A stretch of DNA of 43,717 bases from Phallusia fumigata (lineage: Eukaryota > Chordata > Ascidiacea > Phlebobranchia > Ascidiidae): contig QXVZ01025608.1 in assembly GCA_008931825.1 (NCBI GenBank), positions 1-43,717 of the forward strand, in the 5' to 3' direction. Positions within the stretch are counted from its first letter, which is position 1. Each line of letters starts with the position of its first letter. The notes beneath the pieces are model-generated. The model ran no database searches, was not told where the DNA came from, and worked only from the letters and a program-made list of their open reading frames with translations. Shown here in pieces: positions 13,301 through 28,300 of the stretch. Made by a program: the position numbers and the translations under genes.

Positions 13301-16300
13301 TTTTTTTTCTTTTTTTTTTCTTTTTTCTCCCCTGAAGCTTGTCCATGCACTTTTGGCATGAAATGGGGGGGGGGGGGGGATGAAACTTTCACAGCTGGTA
13401 GATATAGTTAGGGCGGTGTGTCGTCCTATTCGATTGACTCCATAGCCCCAATGGTTACCCGGGGGGGGGGGGGGGGGGGGAAATATTTCCCTGCACTATG
13501 TCTATGCACTAAGGCATGAAATGTTTGGCGGATTTGGATGAAACTTTCACAGCTGGGGGGGGGGGGGGGGGGGTTGTGTCATCAGTTTTGTTTGACCTCG
13601 TAGCCCCAATGGTTACCCCGNTTTAAAAGCACTTCTACCAGTAGTTCTCATTCTGAAGCTAACAAAACCAGCATTGATGTTGTTGTTTACAACATCACAG
13701 TGAATTTTCTTCCAGTTGTTCTGGCACATAATAGGCCCAAAACAGTGTGATAAATGATGCCTAAGGCCAGCATCGTCCAACTGCAAGCCTGTGAATTGTA
13801 ACTTTGTATTTTTCAATGCAATATCCATGATTTGTTTTTATTCTTAGGTTTGTAAATACTCAATAGCCCCTTGTTGTGCACAATATGATATTGATATTGT
13901 GTAGGCCTGATAAGGTCACATTAATACTTTCATTTTGTTATTTTGCACAAACAATGTAAACATTGTACAAACAATCTTTTAACGTTTGTTGTTTAGGTTT
14001 AAAATGTATTTTTTAAATAAAAGTGAAGATTACCTGTGTAATCGAAAAATACTTTTCTGTAGATAATGCCATTGGGTACANTTTAAAACACTTATACCAG
14101 TAGTTGTCATTCTGATTCTAACAAAACCAGCATTGATGTTGTTGTTTACAACATCACAGTGAATTTTCTACCAGTTGTTCTGGCACCTTATAGGCCCAAA
14201 ACAGTGTGATAAATGATGCCTAAGGCCAGCATCGCCCAATTGCAAGCCTGTGAATTGTAACTCTGTATTTTTCAATGTGAAATCCATGATATGTTTTTTA
14301 TTCTTAAGTTTGTAAATACTCAATAGCCCCTTGTTGTGCACAATATGATATTGATAATGTGTACGCCTGATAAGGTCACATTAATACTTTCATTTTGTTA
14401 TGTTGCACAAACAATGTAAACATTGTACAAACAATCTTTCAAAGTTTGTTGTTTAGGTTTAAAATGTATTTTTGTAAATGATACTTTTCTGTAGATAATG
14501 CCATTGGGTACAGGCTTTACCGCTAGCAATGTAAAGTTCTACAACTTTGACCGATCAGGTTCTGCCCTTGGGATTGCTTCGGTTCCATCATGCCCAGGAC
14601 AATGTGGTGGATTATACTACTGGGTTGAAGGTATTAAATTTAATTTGCACTAGCCAGTATTGGGGTGGCTTAAGTCCTTTTTCAAAAGATTTGATTTAAG
14701 TCTTGACTTCGAAAAGTCAAGCCTTGACTTAAAACTCAAAGAAAATTTATAATTAAATAGATATCATATGCTTATGGAAACCATTATTATGCTGATAGGG
14801 TAACAACAATTAAGAAAGTTTGTACATATTTTTTTAATTTCACAACAATTTTTTTAACTTGGTTTGGTTTAACTTCTGTGCAATAGTAGTGCTTTTATTC
14901 TCAATCAATGGAAACTCCTTCATGTTTTTGCTGCTTTGGCATGTGATGGGCAAAACTTTCTTGTGTCAAAATGCACATCTCATATTTATGTCTTGACCTT
15001 AAAAATAAGCATGCAACCAAAAATTTATTATCCAAGGCTTGAGCAAGACTCGAAACACTAAAGACTAGAGTTGATTAATCCCCAAAGCCACAACTTGACT
15101 TGAGACACACTAAGAATTGTTACTCAACACTGGCACTAACAAAGAATTTTTTTCAAAGGGTTAAGAAAATGAAGAAAATGTACTACTGCTACTTTTTGCG
15201 CATAGCTTATGATGGCTTTCATTTTGGATTTTGCAAAAAAACTTCTACAGTTTAACCTCTTTTCTTTCAGGTTTGGAATTTCACAGTGTAACTCGCAAAG
15301 TTCGCTGGAGATGGGCACATGAAGGGATTATTGAAGACAGAGATGGCAGTTTGACTGGACGACCAGATTCCACCAAAGTTGTTCCCCACACAGAGTTGAT
15401 TGATCCATCAACCTGCACAGTGTGTCTTGTTTAAATTTAAATTGTTTTTATCCCTAAACGGACCACATATTGTGTCATACTGTTTCTTTTTTCTCCCCTG
15501 GGATCCATGCACTTTTGTGCCATGAAACGTTTAACCAATTAAAATGAAAAAGGTTTACAGCAGATAGATATGGTCTTGGAGGTGTGTCTTCAATGTTGTT
15601 TGACTTCATTAGCTCTAGTGATTACCCACCTAGGCCTACAAGAGTAAAACTTTATTTCTCAGGTGGAGACCGGTTTGGAATTCTCAAGTGGCTTTCCATC
15701 TGCAATCTGTCAGCCTGAAATTCGGTTTCATAGATTTGCTCTCAACAACATATTGCCCTCTTCCCTAGAAGGAAAAGATATTATTCTTCACAATCACCAT
15801 GGCAACACAACTCTTAATTTTGTCAAGTTGCGGCTAACTCATCAGAATGGTTAGATTACAATTTTTTCAGAATAATTAAAGACTGTTTCTACTTGCAAAT
15901 TAATATTTGTTTTAACTATTATTTAATCTATCACGTTAAAGCATTTATTTGTGTCTATACCAATTTCAAAAAATGATTTATTTAGGTAACAAAAAAATTT
16001 TTGGCACAATTAGTAGGCTTACCATACGTCCCGCTTTAGCCGGGACTGTCCCAGTTTAGACGCCTTGTCCTGGCGTCTCGCTCGGTCAGCAAAAATGTCC
16101 CGGTTTTTGTTTAGCTGTTAACCATAATCTGGTGTGGTTAATTGACCCACATCCCTATTAATAACGTTCATTATAAAGTTAACGAATGACCGAAAATACA
16201 CTACCTGTACATAAAGAAAATTAATTGCAGATTTCAGTGCCAATCATTTTGTCGAGCTAATTTTTTATTAAATTAATCATGGTGGTTGTACGTTTGGGTT

Positions 16301-19300
16301 GGATGTCGGAAAAAACGCTTTATTTGCCAGCTTGTTTGAAAAGCGTCCCGGTTTTGAGTTGTAAAAATATGGTAAGCTTAACAATTAGGGCATTGTCAAG
16401 TTGAATAATTAGCAACGAAAACACTAGTTGTTTTTTTTTTAAATGTATTTGTCCCATTGATTAGACCGTTTACAACTAGTAGGCTATGTTGCAGCCTAGT
16501 TGTTCTACACAAATCATGTTGCTTTAGGAAAAGGCCACTTTGGTTTCTGATCGTGGTATGGTGGCCATTCAGCAGATTTTGTGGTAGTTGGTAACTTTTC
16601 TTTGGTTCATGCCTTTGGTGGTTTCCAACTGAATAATATGACAGATTGCACTATTGTGTGTGCATCAGTTAAATCCGCATCAGTTAAACTAAGTTTTAAT
16701 TTATATTTGAATTCATTGTTATAAATTTTATTGTTGAATGTTTTTCTCGTATAGCTTTAGTTAAATATGTTGGTCTTTTATGAGTTGCAGCAATGTGATG
16801 CCTTAATGTTTTGATCAAAAGTAGTTTCTGTTTGAACCACCACACAACCACATGTTGTATGCTGTTAATCCAGTATTTTCAAAAGTCAAAATGACTCTTT
16901 AAAGTGTTAAACCTAGAACAATATTGTTATCACTGTAAAGCAATTGTTGGCAAACTTTTGCAACTGGAAGCCTACACGACATGAAACAAATGCGTACATG
17001 CCAATATGGATTTGTTGCAAAAAAAAAAATATTGAAATGTGTCTTTACATTAACTAACCTTTTGTGTGTAGAAAGCTATATTGCACTTTATTGAGATTCA
17101 CCATCTAAATTTATGTGGAGTATTCAATTCCACTATCCTTTATAATGTTAAATATTAATGTCTGTTCCACCACCATACATTGTAACATTACAAATATTTT
17201 TTGTGTCAAATAATCAACACACATATGGTGCCAGTCTACTGTATGTATTTGCCCTGCCACCTTGTTAGGATCCAGCTTCAATATACCACATGGCCTAGTA
17301 CAATGTGCTGGGCGGCCAACAATTTGGTCGCTGACTTCTGCTGTAGATCATAGTTGTGTTTATTATAACCTTAATTTTCTATGATGCACATGTTTTTGAC
17401 CCCTGCTTGATTGTTTCAGGTTACATGGCACTACTGCAAGGCAAAAAAGATTATTTTTTTGAATTTAAAAATGGGGGACAGTTTACTAACATAACATACA
17501 ACTCAAGATTTGACGATTTTATCTCAACTGATTTTCTTGTCATGACTCACCAGTTCAGACAAAGACCAGATAGGTAAAAGTTGTCATAGCTTTTTTTTAT
17601 TGTTTTTTTCTCCTGCAGATTTGTCCATGCTTTTTTGGAATGAAACTCCCACTGCTTCTGCTGCTGTTTCGAAAATATATACATATATTTCATAAAAGCA
17701 CATAATCAACTATTTTGCATGTGTGGGGTTCCATGCTTTTTTGACTGCTGAAACAATCATACCAACCCTTCCGGTTAATTAAATCCACCCTTCTAGTTAT
17801 GTTCTAGGTAAATACATGGGAATGTGAGAGAGATGTCCTAAATCATATTTATTTTTGTGCAGAATTAGTATCAACAACCAAGCACGGTACAGCATTGAAA
17901 ATTCTCCAAATGTGACAATCGAAACAGCCGCAGATCTGAACAACCTAGACTGGAATTATAACCAAGACACCAAACTTTTTAAATATGTGGTTACTGGGAA
18001 AAGCAACTCAAGAAAGCGAAGGGCTGAAGTGAATGTCCCCAGTTTTCGGCAAACAACAGTCCAACCAAACATTTTTAGGTGAATTTTTAAGACTTGTGTA
18101 TTATTTCAGGTCTTGTTGAACAAAGCCACAGCATATCATACCTCTGTTCAATATAATAAATGTTTTCTTTTGTCGCAACTTTCTTAAACAATTTTAAAAT
18201 TGTTACATGGCCACCAGATTGTAAATAATCATAGCTGTCATTGCACATTGATACACTGTAACAATTTATCACAAAAAACAACGTTTAAAAATTTGATAAT
18301 TTAAAGTTAATTGGTAAATAAATTTTTTTTAAAGTATTTTTTTCAGTTTTGTGATTCTGTAAACCCAAAACAGAGAACTTTTTCATGACTGCTTTAGTAT
18401 TGGTTTATTGTGGGTATTTAACTGTGAAGTGTTCCAGGTGTTTCTATGAAAATTGCACTGCACCCCCGGATTTAGAAGAAATTCCACCTCAGCGTGACCG
18501 CCCAGAAGTTGTCCACCTTTGGTCTGATGAAGAAAATCCATGCATTGACCGAACAGTGGGTGATAAAACTGCATTGATCATGGTTACACTTTTGTTTGGT
18601 AATAACTTTTATGTTAGGATCCTAACAACACAATAGTTCTGTCCAAAACTGATGACGTAGAGGTTTGTTGGGTTGTGGTCGATGTTGCTGAGATTGTTGT
18701 TGATTCTCTTCTCATCAATGGTGTAGTAGAGTTTCAAGCATCAACATCAGTGTCTGCAGTAACCATACTTGTCTATGTAAGTACTTGTTTTATTCTGCTG
18801 TAGTGACCATAAAAGTAAAAAACAAAACTTTGATTGAGGTAAAACACATAAATTTATTATTTGAAAAATAATAGTGTATTAATACATGAAAGAAATAATC
18901 TCAAACATAAATTTTCAGGGACGAATAATTGCCGGTTACAGTGACAGCGAATATTTTAGCAATGACCTAACAATCACCCTACGTGGAGATCATGACACAC
19001 CTGAAGTAGCATTTCCATGTATGTACTACTTTTCTAAGGAAATTCAGTTAAGCATTGTGTAATAACTTTCAAATTCTATAAACTATTATTCCTTTTTTAA
19101 GGGGACACAAATTGTTTTCACTTTTTTTTCCACAAACATCCATCTTTTGTTATGAAATATTTGGATGATTTGGATAAAACTTTTCCAGATGCTGAATATG
19201 AAACTGTTTTGGCCATTTTTATTAATTGACCTTTTATCCCAAGCAGTTAGCCTGCTAGCACCAGAATGTTTATGTGTTTTAGCTGGTAAAAACAATTAGT

Positions 19301-22300
19301 TTGTAAAATGATTTTTTTTAAATAGGTCATTATGTATGTGGAATGGCTATATGGTGAAAGCCATCCTTCTGGTTTGGGTATTTTGCAATTCATAGATTAA
19401 ATTTTTGTTATCAACACACAAACCAGTTTAATTACTTCATCTTACTTTTTGCTGAGCTGAGTCTCTACACTTGCCACAATGAACATGAATGAATTCCGAC
19501 TGGTTTTGCTTTCAAGTTTTTTGTTGTTAGGGGTAACCCTTGGATCTAAGGCATTGGGCTGCTTTGGTGGTTGTGATTTACATGGCAAAGTGAAAGCCAT
19601 CCACTGGACACAGCTAAAAAGCACTGCCCAAGTCGGTGACCAGTCCATTGTTCTTAACAATGCCACAGATTGGAGCATTGGGGATGAAATAGTAATAACA
19701 ACCACTGGTTACAAGTAAGTTTGGCAATCATTCATCATTATATTTGGCGAATAAAAGATGTAAAACTTGAAAACTATACTTTTTAGCTAATCTAAACCTC
19801 TAAAAACACCCCCAATATGGTTGTTTTTCAGTGCAAATGAAACAGAGAAGAATGTGATCATATCGATCTCCGACGATGGACTGACCATCGGACTTCAGAC
19901 AGCTTTGGAATATCGCCATCTTGGTGAATCGTATTCCATCAATGGACATGACTATGACATGAGAGCTGAAGTTGGACTGCTTACCCATAACATCAAGATA
20001 ATTGGTAGGCTAAGAAAAAATTTTTTGCATGTTGGGTTGCCATTGGAGACCTACCTAACAAATATGGGACACAATGGTAAAAGACATAGCAGTCACACCT
20101 TTAAGACGGGTGGACGATTAACTAGGGTGAAGTTAGAAGCCTCGCTGTATAAATGTGTTGCGAGAATGGCAACCCAACTCGGTTGGGCAACATAGGTGAA
20201 TACCAGTCGGTTGAAAAATCTCCATTACCTTGTAGTGTTTGTGGAATGGCATGGTGAAACCCTTACAGTTACAACACTACAGAAGAGTGTTCAGGCAAAA
20301 AAATAATGTATTTTAAAAAATTTTAACAAGCAAAACTATTCGGAGATTTGTTATAAATATTACAGGAGAGAGTTATGATGACATTGATGAACAAGCATTT
20401 GGAGCTCGTGTTCTTGTTGGTCGATATCCAGTACAAGGTTCCACAGTAGCTGGTGGGTAACAGTTTTACTTGAATATTGTACCACTGACAAGTTTAAATG
20501 CATCAAATGTAGCATAATGCAAACAATTTTTATTTATTGTACATAAATGTCAGATTTGTACATGCAGGCTGGGCTCGGTTAAGCAACGTGGAATTCCATC
20601 GCACTGGACAGGAAGGTTGGATCGATCCATGGGACCCTCGATTTTCACTTGCTTGGCTTAACACTGGGACTGTTACAACTTCCAACCCATCCTACATCAC
20701 TGGATGTAGTTTCCATGATGGATATTCAACAGCTATTGGAATATTTGGTGCCAATGGAATTCACATCTCACATAATGTTGTTCAAAGGACCATCTACAAT
20801 GGTATAAAGCTAAAATGGCCAAATACAAGCTTTTTGTTTCACCCAAGTAGTAAATTTATTACAGTTAATTTGTATGAATAATATGTTGCCTAAGCAGGCA
20901 ACTAACTTCACACCGTTATTCTTTGACTTTGGTTTTTTCTGAGCCGGCTTGGTAATTAATTGTTGACAAGCAAAACCGTATAAGATGCAAAAGCAAAACC
21001 ATAAATCATAACTCAAGTATGCTACACATGTGTTTGGTGTTGTCATTATCTACCCAAAGCTTTGACTTAGACCATCTGAAACACCAGTAGCAAAATGTAA
21101 ACGTTTTCTTTATTAAATTACACCTGTGTTTTATAGGGCCAAAGGTAACAGTACTTACATTGCCAAGCTGGCCTGAAACAACTCATACAACTATGATTAC
21201 AGCTTTACTAAAACTGAATAAATTTGTATGTACATTTATCTTACTTATCTACAGGAATCACTGTTACTGGCAGCAGCCACCGACTGGAACACAACTTGGT
21301 GTCAATGGCACTTTTCAGAGGTTCCTACAATGGGCGTGATGACAACCTGAATGTATGATAATAAAGTTTCCAAGAGAAGTTTTTTGGGCTAGGGTTTTTG
21401 TTTCCACCAATAAAACAAATTATCAACCCCCCCCCCTCCCATACAGTAGGAAATATAAACCAAATAATAGTTGATGCTCATTAATGCATTTTTTCAATTT
21501 CAAAGTCATTTTATGAAATTGCAAAACAATATTAAGAGAGTTTAAGTATTGGATAAATATGTTCTGCTTTGTGGTGTAACTGTTGTGCACATTAATTACT
21601 CGACTTATATTTTTTGCGTTTTTGGTGAAAACTAGCTTATCTGTCTGTGACTAGGATTGGCACGCAAACTTTGAAATTTCCGAAGCAAGAAATGTGGTTC
21701 TGATTAATAATGCTGCATCTGGTGGTGAAAGAATTTGTTATCACATCGATGGTGAAGCTTGTGATGCTGCTGATGATGAGAATGCCTGGTCAGGTAACAC
21801 TAAACTTTAATTATTTTTATGTCACTATTATTGATTTGTTGCTATTTGTAACAGGTAACATTGCACATGGATGTTTACATGGAATTCAAATCTTGTCGGG
21901 TGATGGAGTTGGTTCATGCTCAATGATCCGGAACTTTGTTGTCTACAAAGCTTGGGATTATGGAATCCTCCATCAAACCGCTACTAGTGTTGTGGTTCGA
22001 AACACTGTTATTGTTGACTCAACGGTCAGTCACAGCATTTAAACATTTTATAATCTTTGGTTTGATAACCACCACCACAACCATGTCCCTTTTCAAGGTA
22101 TCCTATTTTCCGATAATCTTTGGACCACCTGGAACATCACACGCATATGAGAACAAACATGCAACGATGGAGAATGTATTGTGTGTAGGACGAAGTGCAT
22201 CATTCGATCCCACACTTGACATAATGAATGAGAAGAAAGATGTAAATTTGATTAACAGAAAAAAGAGGTGATTTCACGTTTTTTTTATTTAAAAAGATTC

Positions 22301-25300
22301 AAAAATTGGTTTGTTATTGTGTAGAGATTTGCTTCAAAAAATGTTTGTTCCTCTTCAAACCTTGTTTTTTGTTCCCATAGTGATGATCACCCAAATCTGT
22401 TTAATATGATAGGGTTTTTTCTTATTTTGTTTTTTGCACCATGCAGTTTGAATTCCACTTTAGCCAAGCAGTGGATGAAACATTTAATAATTTTATACAC
22501 CTTAAACAGATTAAAGATTGATTGATTGTGATAAATGATAGAGATTGACCCAGTAAGGGTAGAACTGAAAATATTTAAGGCATAACAACACCGTTTTAAT
22601 GTGATGCACCAAACCAAACTGCCAGATATTTCTTATTCATAAACACTGGTTTAGTTGAGGGGTGAAAGCTTATTTGATTGATTTTCTCATTAACATGGCA
22701 GTGGCAACATACAAACTTAATTTGCTAAAAGTTTAAAAGCAACACACATATCAGTTTGGAAACAAACAAATTTAGGAACAAAAAATATGGTGGATGAATG
22801 TATCCAGTTTAGTTCAGACAAAAAAGAAACAGTTCAGGTCTATACCAGGTAAAAAATTTTGTTTCAATGAACCACAGTGCCAAATATTGCCAAGTAGGGG
22901 CGGAACACTAAACAATCTGCATATTCCACAACATTTTAAAATCATTTCAGGGTCTGGGCTTGACCCCACCAAAGCATCTGTTACAAATTTTATCTTTTTT
23001 CTTGAAGGGGTCCTTTCAAGTTTGTTGAATCGGCCATAGTGATGTTATTTTGTTTAATTTAGTGAATGGTGTTATCACCAACCCTTTTATTAAATGAAAC
23101 AAATTGTATGAAATTTGTACAAATCATCTGCAACTGTTCTATATTCATATTATTAACATTTGATAAAACTTCATATTTATGTAGAACTAATTTGCAATAT
23201 AGTAGAAAAAATAATAGCTGTGTGGGGCAAAAGAGAACTTTTGCTTGCAGAGACATCAATAAAATTTGAAAGGTGATAACCTAGCCTCGGGCAAAACAAA
23301 ATAAGAAAAGTGTAAAATTAGTTTTGTAATGGTGCATGGTATTTTTAAAAAGGCAATGTAGGTAAACTAATAAATGCATGTCAAACTCTGTTTTTTGAAA
23401 AATTATTATGTGTGTCAATAAAAACTAAATCTGCCTGTTACTTCTTTGCAGAATAGCTCCACGGACACCAGGTGGTGGAAAGATGTGTGTAATGTTGCCG
23501 TTGTTTGCAAGTAGTGCAAATGGAGCACCAGCTAAAAAATTTAATGACAATAAAAACTATCCAGCTCTTCATGGCCTTCTTAACATCACAGGTTATTTCT
23601 CCTACCATTACTACTCACTGGTGTTGAAAAACAGTGGTACTAATTATTTTTGTGAAAAAATCTTTGTTAAGGTCTCACTGCATATACCTACAAGCAACAT
23701 GGAGGGCAACGAGACCTTGTTTTCTTTACAAACCCAGCAAATGAGGATGCTTTCCACCCAACCTACCTTAAAGAAACTACATTGATTGATGTTGAAGAGA
23801 CAAGCAAAGTTCATATTGCCCGGCCAAGTCTTGGGTAAGCTGTTACTATATTCTGCAAAATAAAGTTTTTTTTTTCCATTTCAAAATCTAAACACTTAGT
23901 TTTACAGATTTTGTTGTAGGGTGGTTTGCTGATTTTTTTGTATTTGCAACAATCTGGTATAGGTCAAACCACTTTTACCAACAACTAATGTTTGGCATGT
24001 TCGGTAAAGTTTAAGCGACTTATGCAAACAATGTAAACCATAGCTTTTTGGCAAATATATGCCAACTACAATATAGTTCCCCTTCCAAAGGGACACATAT
24101 TGTGACTTTTTTCTACTTTTTTGCCATGTAACAATGAACTAGAAAGTTACAACGAACCACCCACACAACCCAAATGTATGCTATTTGTTTTTCACAGCAA
24201 AGTAAACCCATCCGATTGTGTGGACATGGAATGTGATGCTAAAAAGAAAGTTTTGATCAAAGATTTGGATGGAAGCTTCCTGGGTGGTGTGGGTGCAGTT
24301 ATACCCCAGGTACTGTATTTTATTATCAATGAATTCAGTCAGTATTTGTTAAAACAAATTTACTTTAGGCTGAGTTTGGTTGGGATACACAACCACAACG
24401 TGGACTTGGCGACTACAGAATTCCAAAAACCATGTTGACAGGAACTGATGGAACAAGAATTCCTGTTTCTGACATTGCTGACCATCGGGGTAAAATCAAC
24501 ATGTATCAAACTGTTGGTTGTGGTTTTATCTAAAGACTGTCTTTTGTATATTGTTTATTTTGTCAGCATTCACATTGTGTTGTGTCTGTTTGTTTAAGGT
24601 ATCATTCGCAGTGATGATTGCAACTACAACTCAGCATGGCAAGCTTATGACTGTCATGGACCTAATGCCAGGGACTATGCCATGCTAGTTGTTGAAAGTT
24701 TGGACGGTGACACTGAAACCCGAAGATTGTCTCCAATTGCCTTACTTGCTGACCGATATATTGACCTTAACAATGGTTGGTCATAGTTGTTTTATTTTCT
24801 ATATGTTAGCATAATATGAAAATGCCTCTTTCAGTTAAGGTTTTGTATTTCACTTGCTTACTTTTCACAGGACCCCAAGATCACGGTTGGTGTTTTGGAT
24901 ACACTTGTCAAAAACGACTTTCAACTTTTTACATGATTGTGGCAAACGGTGTGCATCATGACATCTTTATGACTGGATACCCACCGAAATCAATAAGATT
25001 TCATTTGCTTAATGTTGACAACACCAAGTCAATTCGAATAGCATTGTTGTAAGTATTACTTCAAACAGACTCAATTTTGCACAAATTTATCATTGTGAGG
25101 TAAAAAATATTGTTGATTTTAGTGTTCCTCGTCCAGAACGAAGAGATGTTTACCGCGACTTATCGAAGCTTCCTATACATGCGCAAAATGCTTATTACGA
25201 CACACAAAAGGACTTTTGGGCAAAACGGGCTCCTTCTGCAAGTGATCCAGATGAATACAAACCACCAATTGACTCACGTTGGTTGCATTTCAAACAATTT

Positions 25301-28300
25301 TATCACTTTATTGTCTGAATACCTGATTTTTTGCTCCTATAATACAATAACGATTTTTTATTTTGTTTAGCTGTCAATGGAGCCAACTTTTTAAACCCTG
25401 ACACCAGACTGCTTTATCTGACATTGAGAGGTTCAGAGCCCATTAAGATTGTGACAGTTCCTCTAATTGAAATCACATTTGGAGTTCAAGCTATAACATA
25501 TAATGAATTTTTCGGCGAAAATATTATTTCCAATCTAGCTACGTAAGAAATTTGATTTTTCACATTGCAAATTTTCCCAATTGGAGTGTTTTTATTCTTT
25601 ATTGTTGCAGCGATTCAGTTACTTTAGGTAAACAACTATTAAAGGAGAAAAATTGATTGTAAACTATATGTATGTACATGTAGGCATATACTTCCAGGGT
25701 GCCAGGGGTGACTTTACATATTTAGGCATATATTGTGCCCTTATAAACAGCCAATGCTGCCACAGGTTTTGATTTATGATCATAGTATGCAGGTTGAATG
25801 CTATATGCACAAAACCAGGAGGAATTAGGAATCTGTAGCAAAAGTTTTGTGGTCAAGTTGGCAAAGTTACATGCACACAACTAGTAATAAGCTTTGGCAT
25901 GTTACAATTTTGTAACATCAAACTCACAATTGGTATCAGTAAATAAAAAGCCAGTATTGCATTACAATACCATTACAACTTGTACTACTTAATCCAAAGC
26001 TTTGTTTGTCATGACAAGTCGCAACAAGCAGCAACATTTTTTTTGACAAACTTCTAATAAACTACAATAAAGCAATGTTGACATGTGATTTTGGATGGCA
26101 CAGTCTTGTACAGCTGGTATCACTGAACCTGACTTTTAACAAAAAAACACATTCTGGGGACACATTCTTGCACAGTTCTCACTCTTTGATATTTTTTTGA
26201 AAAAAACTGTTTTTACAGGTTTCTGAAGGTCCCACCATACAAAATTCGGATTGTTAATGTTGTTCGTGAGACCTCTAGAAAACGTCGATCAAATGAGTAA
26301 GAATAAGTCATTTTTACTACAGCAAGAATTATTTACTTATTTCCCAGAGGTACAATTTTTTTTGTTAGTCGTTCAACACGGGCCCTGGAAACCTATGATG
26401 TCACTCTAGAGTTTGGTGATGAAATTCGAAATGACACAAACATCAACACAACAGTCGAGTTGGATGCCGGGCAGTTAAACAACTTTGTTGACATGGTTCG
26501 TAAAACATTTGCCCTGCATAAATAAATATTTATACACAGGGCCTTACTTAGAACCAGAATCATGAACTGTTTCAGTTTAGTTTATCTCCTCTTCAATCCC
26601 ACTTGCTCAAACTTACTTGTAATAAACTAAAACTACCATTTAGCGGAAACATAGTAATATAGTTCTGCCAATAGGGATGTTCAAAGTAGAATAATTGGCT
26701 ATTCTGGAATAGTTGTTTCGATCTAGAATATCGAATCCATGTCTTAAATTAATTGTAGCGAATGACATACAAAAATTGAATGTAACAAAAAAACAATAAA
26801 TGAATGTTTACTTAACTTTTTAAATGTACCTCTTACTTTCTATAACATCTCTTGTAATCAAGGGCGATTTTTCTTTAAACGTCTAAACAATGTCAGACAT
26901 GCAGTCGTTACAGTTACGTGTGAAGTTTAACAACGTTTGTATGCAAAAAGCCTAAGCCAGTAGGGCAACTACTATTTTCCGCCCCGACACCACTACAAAT
27001 TTACAACTAAAACGAGTTGCACAATCAACGTTGCTTTTGAATTTTTGCTGATATCGTTGCGATCGTCGTTACTTTGATGCCTCGTGTGATGTTATTATTT
27101 ACTGTCACGTTGAACATGGCTTAGAATTTGCCTAAAAGGAATTTAGGCGAACAGCGTTATAAATGTTACTCGCATACACACAAAAGACTGACAAATTGCC
27201 ACGCTCATTTTTGACAAAATAATATCGGTTCCAATTACCTGATATAAACGGCAAATTTGGATTCGAATCTATTCGGATCTACTCGGATTCGAATCCTTAG
27301 GATTCGATATTCTACTTTCAACATCCCTATCTGCCAATGAACTTAAAATGTTAAAATTAAACTTGTTTAAGGACATTTATAGGATACTAATTGTTCCATG
27401 CCTTGTCTGATGGAAAACTATAAACCGGCCGGTTGTGTTAGTTTGTAGTTGTCTTTACCGGCCTTTTTTGTGATTTTTGCTAGTTTTTTTTACTTTTCAC
27501 TGTAACTATTCGCAGGATGTTGCATTGAAAAAAACAGACCCCTTGTCTAATTGCCTTAATTTTTTACTGCTTGTAGGTACTTTTGGAATTCCAGAAAGGT
27601 ACAATATATCGTGTGGTTAATGCTTCCGTTATTGGAATGTCATCTCAAACAGCAGCTACTGATGACACAGGTATCTAATAATAAATTAAATAATTGTGGT
27701 TAACCTTTTTTCTTTTAATTTTATGAAAAAAAGATGTTTTACACACAAGGAAATGTACTTTGAAGTGTGTGTGGTTTTCTCAACATTTGTATTTATTTGC
27801 ATGTGACACAATTAAATTGTATCCTAATATTTGTCCTAAATATATGCTAAATGTTTTTTTAAATTTGCTTACCATGCACTTTTACCATGAAACCTTCGAT
27901 GAATTTTAATGAAATTTTCACAGCTGGTGAATATATTTAAATATTTCTCAATAGAAGTATGGCTTGAGCTTACTTTATTCAATAAAACACTGGTATATTT
28001 TTAGACAACTTTGAGGGAGTGATTGTTCACAAAGTCCCCACTACACTGAGTATTCAACATTCTGATACTGTGGAAGAACTTACAGTTTTTCCAGATGTTT
28101 TAACTGTTGCACTTACAGACAGTCAGGTCTGTTGAATTGATAAACAATAGTTACATTAAATGTTATATCGTTTAAAAGTAAAATTACCATAATTGTGAAA
28201 AACAAGGCTCAAAAAACAATTCCTGATGTTAATAATAAAAAATACAACCAACAACTAGTACACATAATTAGTTATATCCTTGCTTTAAAGATTTATAACA

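Noticed and set aside
20025-20290. Intron stretch with GGTTGCCATTGG and GGCAACCCAACTCGG, thought of as a tRNA-derived SINE
   Set aside because: No A/B box pair or tail could be made out, and no second copy was seen in the window.
25611-25627. Possible micro-exon (DSVTL) between PKHD1L1 exons 55 and 56
   Set aside because: Including it shifts the frame and gives an early stop. The direct join of exons 55 and 56 gives a conserved-looking sequence.
27240-27310. GATTCGAATCC motifs resembling a tRNA T-arm
   Set aside because: They lie within a hAT MITE, and no cloverleaf can be drawn around them.
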